This document shows positions 22,205 to 34,168 of a stretch of DNA of 64,000 bases, piece after piece. A program made the translations under genes and the position numbers. The stretch's first letter is position 1. Each line of letters starts with the position of its first letter. The DNA is taken from NCBI GenBank assembly GCA_018287875.1, contig JAGVVL010000025.1, forward strand, positions 2,728,001 to 2,792,000. The letters run 5' to 3'. The stretch is from Nigrospora sphaerica (taxonomy: Eukaryota > Ascomycota > Sordariomycetes > Amphisphaeriales > Apiosporaceae). The notes below the pieces were generated by a model. It did not search any database. It saw only the letters and a program-made list of their open reading frames with translations, and was not told where the DNA came from.

Positions 22205-24632
22205 ATGACATCCTTGCGCCTGACCATCGAAGACGGCCATTTCAGAGACAACCACGGTCGCTATGTCCTCCTCCGCGGCATCAACGTAGCGGGAGACGCC
22301 AAGCAGCCAAGCACCCCCTCCGTTCCCTCTCACGTAGTCGAGGGCTTCTTCGACGGCGACAATGTCAAGTTCCACGATCGGCCGTTCCGCAAAGAAGACG
22401 CCCACATCCACTTCGCGCGCTTGAAAAAGTACGGCTATAACACCATCCGGTATGTCTTCACCTGGGAGGCCATCGAGGCCGCCGGGCCGGGCAAGTACGA
22501 CGAAGTTTGGATCCAGCACACCATCGACGTGTTGCGCGTGGCCAAGGAGTACGGCTTCTACGTCTTCATGGACCCCCATCAGGATGTTGTATGTCCAGCG
22601 CCTGTGTCCTCCCCTTGCCGTGGCCCGAGACGGCAACCAGCTAATCGGCGGCGCCGTCGCAGTGGTCTCGATTTTCCGGCGGCTCGGGTGCTCCCATGTG
22701 GACGCTGTACGCCTGCGGCCTGAACCCGCAAAGCTTCGCCGCCACCGAGGCGGCCATCGTCCACAACACGTACCCCGACCCCGAGAACTTCCCCAAGATG
22801 ATTTGGTCCACCAACTACAACCGTCTCGCTGCCGCCACCATTTTCACCTTTTTCTTCGCCGGCAGGGACTTCGCACCCAAGTGCATCATCGATGGCGTCA
22901 ACATCCAGGATTACCTCCAGGGGCATTTCATCCGCGCCTGTGAGCACCTTGCCAAGCGGATCAAAGAGGCCGGCGATATCCTCAACGACGTCGTATTCGG
23001 TTGGGAGAGCATGAACGAGCCCAACAGAGGCATGATCGGGCATGCAGATCTGAGTGTCATCCCGAAAGAGCAAAACCTGAAGAAAGGCACTTGCCCGACC
23101 CTCTGGCAGGCCATTCTCACGGGCTCGGGAAGAGCCTGTGAGGTTGACACCTGGGACATGGGCGGCCTCGGCCCTTATAAGGTGGGCAGAGCCCTGATCG
23201 ACCCCCACGGCGAACAGGCATGGTTGCCAGCTGATTACGACGACTCGCGGTATGGGTGGAAGCGCGATCCTGGGTGGAAGCTGGGAGAGTGTATCTGGGC
23301 TCAGCATGGTGTCTGGGACCCCTCCGCGGACACTCTGCTGCTAAAGAACTACTTCGAGAAGCACCCAAAGACGGGGGAAACACTCGACTACCCCAAGTTT
23401 ACCAACACCTATTTTATGGAGCACTACCGCCAGTATCGGGATACGATACGGGCGGTGCACCCGGATGCTATCATGCTTTGCCAGCCGCCGGTCCTCGAGA
23501 TTCCCCCCTCCATCAAGGGCACGTCCGACGACGACCCCAAAATGGTCTACACGCCTCACTACTACGACGGCATCACTCTAATGACCAAGAAATGGAACAG
23601 GACCTGGAACGTTGATGTCCTAGGCATTCTGCGTGGCCGGTACCTGCATCCGGCTTTTGGTGTCAAGATTGGTGAAACGGCGATCCGCAATTGCTTCCGA
23701 GACCAACTTGCGGCCATGAGGAAAGAAGGGCTTGACTACATGGGAAACCACCCGTGTCTGCTGAGCGAGTTTGGTATTCCGTACGATATGGACGACAAGT
23801 ACGCGTACAAGACGGGTGACTACTCGAGTCAGTCGGCGGCCATGGACGCCAATCACTTCGCCGTCGAGGGTGCACCGATGGAGGGCTACACCTTGTGGCT
23901 ATACTGTACGGACGTGAGTACTATGGCAGTCACATAGCTGTGCGCAGCCTCCTTCTAACATGTTACCAGAACGACCACGTGCGAGGCGACCAGTGGAACG
24001 GCGAAGACCTGTCCATCTTTTCGGTGGACGACCAGACACTACCATCGACGCCGTCGGCAAGCCAGAGTAGCAATAGCCTGCCGAAGACGGCGACCCCTGG
24101 GACTCAAACCGCCGTCGACGACGGCACGTCGGTCAATCCCGGAAACATCAAGCGAACCCTGACCAACCCGTCTATCTCGTCTGACCAGGCCAGTGCGGAC
24201 CCGGAGCTTACCAACGCTCCCGGCTACAGGGCGGCAGAGGCTTTTGTCCGACCAGCACCCATCGCCATCAACGGCACAATGGTGAATTACGGGTTCGACT
24301 TGAAGAATTGCGAGTTCCACCTCGAGATTAACGGCATCGAGGCGCCGAGCGAGGAGCAACCGACAACCATCTTCCTGCCCGAGTATCACTTCCCCAAGGA
24401 TCAATGCACCGTCGAGGTCAGCGGGGGGGAGTGGGAGATCAGCACCGACGACGACGAGCGCGCCTGGGTACAGAAGATTCGGTGGCGGCACGGCAACGGC
24501 AAGCAGACGATTCGGGTCAAGGGCCTCGTGCGGGCGCACAACACCCTAGCGGGCACATCGGAGGAGGCCGGATACCTGGAACAGTGCCAACAGGGGTACG
24601 GCATCGATGTTGGCAAGTGTGCCGTGATGTAG
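22205..24632 (+). CDS. Glycoside hydrolase family 5, glucosylceramidase/steryl-glucosidase-like
   Basis: Three exons: 22205-22588, 22663-23913, 23970-24632 (introns 74 and 56 nt), 765 residues. A TIM-barrel GH5 domain starts at about residue 20 (LRGINVAGDAK). It carries the acid/base glutamate E247 in GWESMNEPN and the nucleophile E497 in LLSEFGIPYD. The first splice joins MDPHQDV to WSRFSGGSGAPMW, a conserved block. A Ser/Thr-rich linker and a C-terminal beta-sandwich follow (about 620-760). The layout matches the fungal EGCrP-type enzymes that remove glucose from glucosylceramide or ergosteryl glucoside. There is no signal peptide, which fits an intracellular enzyme. The choice between the two substrates is not decidable here. 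Confidence 0.9.
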
Positions 24633-27006
24633 CGATGTCCCCATGACTTGCCAGAGCCGGGGGTTGTGTATTGCGTCAACTCGACTCAGCTTTGCCGAGA
24701 ATTGGTAGCGGCACTGATGACGCACTGTAGGGAGAGTTTTGGGTATCGGCGGGCGTCCAAGGCGTTTTGCACGGTGTAACTTGGCCAGAGTATAGCATCC
24801 ATCGTTCGTATATGGTACGAATGCATGTGATTCCTCCGTGGTGGGCCAGATGAGAATATGCGCTCAATCAACCCCTTTATTCGGACTGTAACCGAATGGC
24901 AGTCAGACAGCCGGGCTTCGCGATGCAAGGCGCACCGTGACTGCGGGTCTTTCTTGACGTCTACACCGTATTGCAAGATTGTCATGAATTTGAAGTACGG
25001 ACGGGGAATGCAATGGCGGGATAGCAACCTTTCGGTCTTTCTGAAGTAGGTAGGCCTGGTGCAGGGTACTCTATGCCCCTGGTGGGGATCGTGCCTGGTC
25101 TACTGAGGTAGTCGCACACAAGTGTTCAACTAGTGCTAGGCGAGGGGTTTCCGTATTTGCATGGTGAAAGAATGGATCCAGTCCTTCAGGTTTGTACTGC
25201 AGTTGGGTGTAAGTAGTAAGTATTTTGTACCGCCGGGTCCAGCCGCGTGGTCCTCCATATGGACAAAAGACCCCGCATTTCCGTCGCATCGAGTTACGAC
25301 TCGGGACATTCCCTGGCTCCAGGCGCGCTCGGCAGGCAAGGGGTCTGGTACCTACAACGGCGGGGTGTTGAGTTCTGTCCCCCACGGACTTTCGTCCGAG
25401 CTGAACCCAAAAGCTGGCGACGGGCGAAGAGCCCAACAATAGGAGGGCGCTGGCATGAAGCGGTCATCACTGGTCAACTGACATGGCGGGCTCGGATTTC
25501 AGAGCGACCGGGCGGAAAGGGGGCTCCCGGAGCCACGCAATCCTGCATACTGTATCCATGCCGCCCGTTCCGTCTTGGGCAGGGAGGAAGGATATTCCAT
25601 TGCTTCCTCGGGCAGCGGGCAGGACTGATGAGGGGAGCCCTCGAGGACCCTCGGATTCTCCGTTTTTAGCTGCTGCCGCTACTGACCGGTGGCAGCAGCG
25701 GGGTGTCAGTGCTTTGATTTGGCACGCGTGGGATTGCACGCATCCCGAGCACAGGGTCGTCGTCGGGCTCCAACCCGCTCGGTTTTGACGGCAACAAAGA
25801 ACACCCAGGGGCCCATCGTTGGAAGTGCATAGATGGTCCGTCTCGTCGAGACGCGCTGGTGCGACCGGTCAAGGAAAGCTCGGGTTTGGCCAAGGCATCC
25901 ATACTTGCGACGGGCTACCAGCACCGGGTCCGCCTTGCTCGTCGCAACCTGACAAGCAGCCCTGTGTCAGACAAGAGGTTGGAAGCCGGCGAGTATGGAT
26001 GCGCAGCCCAGGCAGGCCGAGGTGCGGTACCTGCGTACTAATTTGTATCCTACGCGCTCGTTCACCAGCTTGCGACGCCACCAACAGTCTGGTTCTGCCC
26101 AAACCGAGTGCTTTTTCGTGGCGCGCCAACCGGGAGGGGCAATTGCTCCTTGGGATGGAGGGCGGAGAGAAGGGAGATTGGGGCTGGGCTCTCCAGCTGT
26201 GGTGCTCACCTCCCGTACTCCCCCAACCGAGCCACCAGGAAATTGTCCACATCCATCCATCGTTGGGGGGACAAAGAGAGGTCGGCAGCGTTCCGTTGCA
26301 AAGAATCGTAGTCCCGTGCGTTCTAATGGTAGGAGGGCCTACATAGGTCATGTACGATGTAGTAGGGAATTGTGTACTTGATGCAAGGCACGTAGTAGCC
26401 CTGCTGGCGCAACATCCATCAGCGACGCCCGCACAGCACTTCAACGCGTACACACACGTCCCATCACACACATGCACGCATACACACACCACACACGTAC
26501 ACGCCCACCCGACAGTATCCGTACGCCGTCTCTCTCGCACCCCTTGCGTAGCCCACAATTGGCTGCTTGCTGTTGTAGACCCCGGTCGCGCACTCGCCCG
26601 TCACAATAAGCGCGGCGCTTAGAGGGCGCGAGACTGGACCGCTAACGAAGCGACGACGCCAGAAACGTTGGAACGCAACGAGAGCTCGCAGGAAAGCAAG
26701 TTGGCAATTCAACGAACATCCATAGATCCTCTCTTGGGTACTCAGGCCCACACTTAGCCCGCCGCCCGAGATCCAAACCCCGGCGTCGACCCAACGCCAG
26801 CGCCAGCGCCAGCGCCAGCGCCAGCGACAGCGCCAGCGACAGCGACAGCGACAGCGTCTGAGCGCTACCCAACTACGGAGTAGTGCCCTCCCCATCCGAC
26901 CCTCGTCAACGGCCAGCCTCTGTCCCGAGCGAACGAGTCTGAGCGGCTGCCCTGGGCTGCCCGACCACCGCCGGCTGTCGTGTGGGCCAAGCGATGAGCT
27001 TCGGTC
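24633..27006. other. Long intergenic region upstream of BCK1
   Basis: 2.37 kb without a supported gene. Open frames on both strands (up to 229 codons) have no domain. It holds CA-rich sequence (about 26448-26515) and a hexamer minisatellite (26796-26857). The 3' half probably carries the BCK1 promoter and a long leader. Confidence 0.5.
26796..26857. repeat. Hexanucleotide minisatellite (GCCAGC/GACAGC)
   Basis: About ten tandem copies of a 6-bp unit, GCCAGC changing to GACAGC, in the presumed 5' leader of BCK1. It is visible by eye. Frames through it encode artificial Arg/Trp repeats on the minus strand. Confidence 0.85.
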
Positions 27007-30000
27007 ATGATCAGCAGCTCGCGCAATCCCCTGGCGCTGAGTAGATCGGACAGCGCCAGCGAGGGGACATCATCCGGGGGCCGCTACCCTCCCATCCTGA
27101 CCCAGCGCTTCCATGAGAACGTCAACACCCTCGACGGCCTGGTGAACGACGCCGGCACGCACCCGCACCCGCACCCGAGCCAGTCCCAGTCCCAGTCCCA
27201 GAGCCAGGCTGCTCCCGCGCCCTCGACGTTGGCGCCAGGGGCACCCTACCCTGCGCCGTCCGCCTATGATCCCGCCGCCGCCCTCGACGATCCTCCGCCT
27301 TATCTCTCCGCCAACTTCGCCAGCGCCGGTGCTGTTTTGCGCCAACGGGCATCGACCGCCAGCCTCGTCCCCTCCTACGGCGGCGACTCCAGCCGCCCCG
27401 GCACGCGCGGAGGAGGCCCCCCTTCCCCGCCGCCATTGACCGCTGCCATGTATTCCAACCCGGGCTCCAGGGACCCCTCGCGGCCCTTTGCTGTGCCGCC
27501 GCCGCCGCCCATGTCGCCGCCCACTGCTGGCCAAATGAACCCGGGCGCTGTCATGAACCTCCCCCCGCCGCCCCCGCGGTACCCAAGCGCCCCGACCGTG
27601 CCTGGCCCTCTGCAAATTCCGCCGCCACCCTCGATGCCGCCGCCGAACAGCAGCTTTGCGACCCAGACTTGGCACGGCTGGAACCCGACGTACAGCGCCC
27701 GTCCTCCCTTTGCCATGCCGCCGCCCCCGTCCGGCCCGCACCTTCCCTACAACCCCATCGCCCATAATCAAGGTCCCGTCGGGGGCCTCCAGCCGATTCC
27801 CCCGCCGCCCTCGCAGCCGCCGCACCAGCAGCAAGAACCGGCCGCCATGTCGGCGACGTACATACCCCAGGGCGATACGTACGGAGAAGGCGTCGGCATC
27901 CCGGCCTTTGGCTTCGACGAGAACCTGGCCTACCTGGCGGGCTCACAGGGTGCTTGGCCGACCGCCGGCCCGGGCAACAGTGACACGGCCAGCACCACGC
28001 CCGCCGACGGCCAGAGCCGCGACCAGATGTATGCTCTTCATAACCGCGCCTCGACTTCGGAGAACAGCGCCCACACGCCGTCCAACATCCCCCCGGAACA
28101 GGCCGCCAAGTGGCCAATGGACCACGTCTTGTTGTGGTTGGCTACGAACCAGTTCTCCAAAGACTGGCAAGAAACGTTCAAGGGGCTCAATCTACATGGG
28201 GCCCGCTTCCTGGAACTGGGAAGCGGCCATGGAGGGCGAGGAAATTTCGGCATGATGCACCAGCAGGTATACCCGAGGCTGGCGCAAGAGTGTACAAACA
28301 GCGGTACGGGCTGGGACCAGGCGCGGGAGAGAGAGGAGGGAAAGCGGATGCGTCGCCTCATCCGCACCATCGTACACAACGGCGGCATGGCGGCGGCCCC
28401 CTCGGGCCGGCACCAGGACGGCCACGCACGAAAGGACTCGTTTAATGCACACAGCGCCGGCACCGACGTCGAGTCGCCCAACACGCCCATCAAGGCGCCT
28501 GGGCCGGGATTTGGAGGGCGTAGGTACTCACAGTCCCGAGCGACCACCATGCCCACCTTGAGTAACACCATGAGTTCAGACTCGAACCACCGGACAATTT
28601 TGAAGAACATTGACGTGGAGAGGAGTCGGCATAGCCCGGGCACGGGCGAACACCGGAGCGAGAGTCCAGGGGGGAGCCCCCGGCCATACTCTGGGCTGAT
28701 TCCCGTATCATCAGGCGGCCTATCGGCCTCGTCGCCGTCGGGCCGCTTTGGCCACAGGTCGAGAGACAGCGTTGGCTCCGCCTCGTCCAATGCTGCCATA
28801 TACGGCTCCGGCATCCCCCCCGAGGCAACTGCGTTCCTACGCCAAGGGACGAACGGAACACGATCACCCCTGGAGCCGGGCGATCGATCCGCCGGAGCCG
28901 AGCCGCCATCATCGGCAAAACACGACAAGAGCTTTCTGGGCTTCCTCAAGCGGAAGCACAAACAGAAGGAGGACGGCTCGTTCCCGTCGCCTGATGAGGG
29001 CGAATCTCCGACGAGTCCTGTTATGCTGAAGCCGTCGTCTGTCGGGAGCCGGCTCGGAGCTCCCTCGGAGGCCTCTTTGGACATCTCGAGTTTCCAAGGT
29101 GGCCCTTCGTTCCGCTCCAGAAAAGATTACGCCTCGCGAAAATTCCTGCTCGCGACCGTGGATGGGTGGAACTACCGAATGTGTGACGTGACCGACTGCG
29201 AGTCGGCCCAAGACCTGCGGTACAACATTTGCATGAATCTCGGGGTTCCAGATCCCTTGTCAGCCGATATATTTCTCACCGAACTGGGCCGGACGGAACA
29301 CGATGAACCACTAGAGGACCAGAGCCTTGTCATCCACAAGATGAACAAGGGCGACACGAACGGGACACTGAAGCTTCTAGTGAGGATGGGCGGCGCTCCC
29401 CAGGCCAGCCTCGACGCCCCGGCCATCGTGACACCGAGCTACGTACCCCCGGCTGCGGCCGTGGACGAGGACACCTACGCACGTTTGAACGGCCAGCGAT
29501 CTCGATCCAGTTCCTCGCCCCCCGTGTCGAGGGTAAACAAGGTAGGCGACAGTGGTCCTGATCCTAACGAGCTGGCCAAGAAGGCCAGTGCATATAAGCC
29601 CGCGGCGGACAAATCCAACACTATGTACCTGAACAAGCGAAGGCACGCCCTGGGGTCGGCGTCCCCGCAGGAGCTTAGTCCGTCGTGCGGAATTGTGGGA
29701 AGACAGGTCGACTTTGACCAGCCGCGTGCCTCGCCTTACGAAGAGAAGAGGGCGGATAACTTGCTGCCGCAGCGCCGAGCCCCGGCGCCCCCTGGCGTTG
29801 AGACGGCCACTTTGATCAAGGCCAACTCCCTGAGTCGGAAGACAGGTCATAACATGCGCTCGTCGCAGGGCAGCATTGACGGTTTCCCCAGTTCCCGGAG
29901 GCCAGCCACCTCCAACGGCGATGCAGCACAACAAGAGATGTCCCAACGACGGCCGGCCACAGCCACGAGGGAGCCGGCCACGACGGCCCTGGGGGCGCTC

Positions 30001-32333
30001 GTGGGCATGGGAAGCGCTTTAAGCCACTTCGGACGACCTACCCGACCGCCACAAGGCCCGTCCCCCCACCGCAACGGCTCAAGCCAGTCTGGTTACGATG
30101 ATCACAGAGGTAAGAGGTCTATAGCTAGTGCCGAGTTGAACGGAGCTGCTTCTGGTCGCAGTAGTCCGGCGTCAACGAACGGATCGCCTGGATCTCTTAC
30201 GTGGAGTCGAGGGGATCTTGCCTTTGTAGTCCCGGACTACTCGCCAGGTGGCACGCCGGGTCAAGCAGGCCGTAGGAGGCCCGGAAGCAGAGCTATGGCT
30301 GAACTGGAAGTGTTAGAAAAACGCCCGGCATCGCCCGGTGCTGTCAGCCCCAGTACCGAACACCCGTCGGGCGCCGGTTCCGATTCGACGGAGAACCGGC
30401 GCAAATCGCATGGCCCCGATGTCGATTTTACCGAGACGGACGTGCAGTTCAATCAGCCGACGGTGCCTGCGGTTGTGAAGGACGACGACTCGGACGACGA
30501 TTCGGATGACGGTCTTTTCGCGGTGCCCGTACGAGGAGCTCGCCCTGGCTCGGTCAAGGCGAAGAAGCCGATGGTGGACGACTCCGACTCGGATCCTAAC
30601 AACAAGAGGCCAAGCCTGACGCTCAGAACCTCCAGGTCCAAAAAGCAGCTGTCTGTGTCGTTTGACGGCTCTCCCGGCGGCGCCGACACTTACGATGGAC
30701 AAGGTTCCCGCCGTCGTACCCCTGCAACACCATCCGATTCCGAGGAAAGCAAGTTGGGCCGCCGAAAGTCGTTTATTGAGCGTGACGTCTGGGCCAACCG
30801 CCCGCCCCCCGAGGCCCTGTTGAGTAACCTCGACGCCTTCTTCCCGGAATTGGACCTTGACCAGCCTGTTCTGGACGAGTCGCAGATACAGGACGTCTCT
30901 CCCACCGATCCGTCGGCCGGTGACAGCGCGCTCGGGAGCAGTGTCGGGAACGAAACCCCCAGTATGACCGAGGAACCAGCTCTGCACACGCCTACAGTGG
31001 GCATTGCCACCCCACGGGCGTCCATGTACAGCGAGAACGACACATTAGGATCGGATGAGTCGACGCTCAAGGCTCTTGAGCGGCCCAGCTCCATCGCGTC
31101 GGTGGCTCAACGCAGCGTGCGCCGGTCGGGTGGTCTCGGGCGCATGAAGTCGATCCGAGAAGTGGCACGCGGAGCCCACGAGGCGAACAAACGGTACACG
31201 GCCGCGTCGGCTGCGTCCGGTGCTGGCGGCGGCGCCGGCGGCAACACGTCGATGATTCAACGCCGCAAGAGCACCAAGATGTTTGGCGCCAACGTCGTGC
31301 AAATTCGACCCGAGCGTGGGTCCATCATCGACATCATGCCCGAAATCCCCCAGGACACGCTACCCAAGCGCCAGACGACGTTCCGCTGGTTTAAGGGTGA
31401 ACTGATCGGCAAGGGAACCTACGGCCGGGTCTATCTGGGTATGAATGCGACAACGGGAGAGTTCCTGGCCGTGAAGGAGGTCGAAGTCAATCCCAAAGCA
31501 GCGGCCGGGGACAAGAACAGGATGCGCGAACTGGTCGCGGCGCTGGACCAGGAGATCGACACCATGCAGTATCTCGACCACGTCAACATTGTGCAGTATC
31601 TCGGCTGCGAGCGCAAGGAAACCAGCATCAGCATCTTTTTGGAGTATATTTCCGGTGGTTCCATCGGCTCTTGTCTACGCAAGCACGGTAAGTTCGAGGA
31701 GCCGGTCGTATCGAGCCTGACCCGCCAGGCGCTGTCAGGGCTGGCCTATCTACACCGCGAGGGCATCCTGCACCGTGACTTGAAGGCCGATAACATCCTG
31801 CTGGACCTGGACGGCACCTGCAAGATCTCGGATTTCGGCATCTCCAAGAAGACGGACGACATTTACGGCAACGACAAGACGAACAGCATGCAGGGATCCG
31901 TCTTCTGGATGGCCCCCGAGGTCATCCGTTCCGAGGTCGGCGGGTACAGTGCCAAGGTGGACATTTGGAGTCTGGGGTGCGTGGTTTTGGAGATGTTCTG
32001 CGGCCGACGACCGTGGTCCAAGGACGAGGCTGTGGGCGCCATTTACAAGATCGCGAACGGAGAATCGCCGCCGATTCCGGACGAGGTGCGCGGGGCCATC
32101 AGCCCTTATGCGCTTGGCTTCATGCTGGACTGTTTTACTGTGTAAGTGCCCTTTCCCCTCACTGTCGGGAACGGACGAGAGAGGCTTTGGCTGACGATGT
32201 CGTAAACAGCGACCCGAGGGAGCGTCCAACAGCGGAGCGGCTGCTCATGCAACACGAATTCTGTGAGCTGAACGAGGACTACAACTTCTTTGACACGGAT
32301 CTATACGCAAAGATTCGGGGGACGTTCCAATAG
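27007..32333 (+). CDS. bck1: Cell-wall-integrity MAP kinase kinase kinase (BCK1 type)
   Basis: Two exons, 27007-32141 and 32210-32333 (68-nt intron), 1752 residues. The N-terminus is Pro- and Ser/Gln-rich. Residues about 366-460 form a SAM-like domain (WPMDHVLLWLATNQFSKDW). A ubiquitin-like/Ras-association-like fold lies at about 709-795 (FLLATVDGWNYRMCDVTD). A long disordered stretch follows, and the protein kinase domain runs from about 1462 to 1735: glycine loop GKGTYGRV, catalytic K1490, HRDLKADN with D1591, DFG at 1609-1611, and GSVFWMAPEV. The last exon completes subdomain XI (DPRERPTAERLL). Known role: Bck1 is activated by PKC and phosphorylates MKK upstream of the Slt2/Mpk1 kinase, controlling wall stress, growth and virulence in fungi. 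Confidence 0.95.
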
Positions 32334-33209
32334 GGTGGAACACCCGATCTCGACACCAGTCCAGCATCGTCAAGGGCGCCACACAAAACCCCCTGCCCAT
32401 GAGGGACTGCAGAAGAGAGCGGTCGTCCTGCGGGATCAGTGATGCCGAGGGCGAATTGCCCGTGAGGAGGCCAGCATGGCCGGGAATACCAGACGCATGG
32501 CGGCGAATTAAGTGTTTGAGTATATATTGTCGGTGGTACGGCGATCAGCATGGCGTCGGGCATCTTTGGACTGTCTTTCCGGCGACCAAAGGATATGTGT
32601 GTGGCTAAGTGTCGAATGTACAGTATTTTGGATAATTCAAAATCATGATCCCCAGATGGAACGTCCCCCATGCCCTCAGCAGAATCTTACGGGCGTAGAC
32701 TGGCTGAGAAGGAGGTCCTTTCCTGGTGCACTGGTCGGCTGGTTGCGCGAGCTGAGAGACGGACGAGAAACCACCGGGCAGGCTCCGTAACAGCTCAAGG
32801 CAGTTACTGACTCGTAGCCAGCAGTTTGTAACACACCGTGCTGCTTTCTTGCCTATCTATTTTGTTATTTGGCAGGTGTTGGCAGTGTCCAATTTCTGTA
32901 TGTTACTTTACCGACTCTTGAGTACATCCTCTCTCTCGAGAAGTACTTCATCTCCACGATGTCGCTATGCCACGGGGATGGGAAGAGGTGCGCCGCGATG
33001 ACTGATCCACTTTTAGCCGTCCGCAACTGCCTGTGGTGGGTCTCGAAATATATCTGTCCGTGGATGGCCTCATCGTTCCCAGATCGTCCTTTCCTCTCCC
33101 AACGCGCCGAGTCTCTCCTTCTACTGCATTGACTAGCGTGTGTTGCGTCTCTTCTAGCTTTGGACTCATTTACTCTCTCTTCGTGCCCGGGCGCAACAGA
33201 AACCAGGCC
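32334..33209. other. Intergenic region
   Basis: 876 bp between BCK1 and the AlkB-like gene. The AlkB-like frame is open upstream to 33033, but that part (VPRSSFPLPTRR...) does not look like the family, so it is treated as leader. Confidence 0.5.
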
Positions 33210-33887
33210 ATGGAGCAGCTCCCCATGGACCCGCCGGGCCTGCTCTGGCAAGAAAACTTCATCACGCCCGAGCACGAGGAGCGCCTCGTGCGCATCTTCA
33301 GGGAGCAGCTCGAGTGGCCCGACCGGCCGGGCAGAATCAGCCTTCACTACGGCTACACGTTCGACTACAAGACGTTCGGCGTGGATCCGGACATTCCCTA
33401 CCGGCCCTTCCCGGACTGGCTGGTGCCGCTGGTGCCCACGACCGAGGGACGCCCACCCGAGCAGGTGTGTCTGCAGTACTACCCGCCCGGGGCCGGCATC
33501 CCGCCGCACGTCGACACGCACTCGACCTACGACCAGCTGTACTCGCTGTCGCTCGGCAGCCCCGTCATGATGCAGTTCCGCCGCGGCGACGACCGCGCCG
33601 AGCTGGACCTCGCGCCGCGCAGCATGCTGCAGCTGCGCGGCGACGCCCGTTTGCACTGGACCCACGGCATCAAGAAGCGCCGGACCGACACCCTGCCGGA
33701 CGGCACCGTGCGAAAGCGGGCCGACCGCTGGAGCATCACCTACCGCTGGCTCCGCGGCGCCGAGTGCGAATGTGGCAACGTCATCCACTGCGACACGGCC
33801 CAGCGGAGGAACGGCGTCGAGAAGGAGAAGAGATGGCAATCCCAGGCGCCAGCAGCCGATAGCCAGACGACCCCAGAGGAAGAATGA
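33210..33887 (+). CDS. AlkB-like 2-oxoglutarate/Fe(II) dioxygenase
   Basis: 225 residues from the ATG at 33210, chosen because homology-like sequence starts there (LLWQENFITPEHEERLV). The iron ligands are H100 and D102 in PPHVDTHS and H152 in HWTHG; the 2-oxoglutarate arginines lie in RWSITYRW (R173, R179). CLQYYPPGAGI precedes the first ligand. Known AlkB homologues remove alkyl groups from DNA or RNA or hydroxylate tRNA; this one resembles the ALKBH8-type dioxygenase core without a methyltransferase. A Cys-rich end (CECGNVIHC) might bind metal. The substrate is not inferable. It converges on the sedolisin, 281 bp away. Confidence 0.88.
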   Translation: MEQLPMDPPGLLWQENFITPEHEERLVRIFREQLEWPDRPGRISLHYGYTFDYKTFGVDPDIPYRPFPDWLVPLVPTTEGRPPEQVCLQYYPPGAGIPPHVDTHSTYDQLYSLSLGSPVMMQFRRGDDRAELDLAPRSMLQLRGDARLHWTHGIKKRRTDTLPDGTVRKRADRWSITYRWLRGAECECGNVIHCDTAQRRNGVEKEKRWQSQAPAADSQTTPEEE

Positions 33888-34168
33888 TAGTCGTGCATGT
33901 CTGAATTGGGTGAGACAATTCGCCAACACGCAGCCTCCGTACGCCGCGAGGCAGCCCCTACCCGCTGTACCTGAGGCCCGGAGGAAGCGAGAGAGCACGA
34001 GTCTGAATTGTGTGGAATTCGCTACGACCCAATGGCCCCCGCATGGCTTATAGCGCAGTCTCTACTGCCATGGAAATCGACCAGCGTGGGCTACAGCTAC
34101 TACCAAGGCCCACCATAATGCCATTGCCGCGAGCAGGAAGGAAAGGCCTCGTGCTGTGCCGCCCCCTC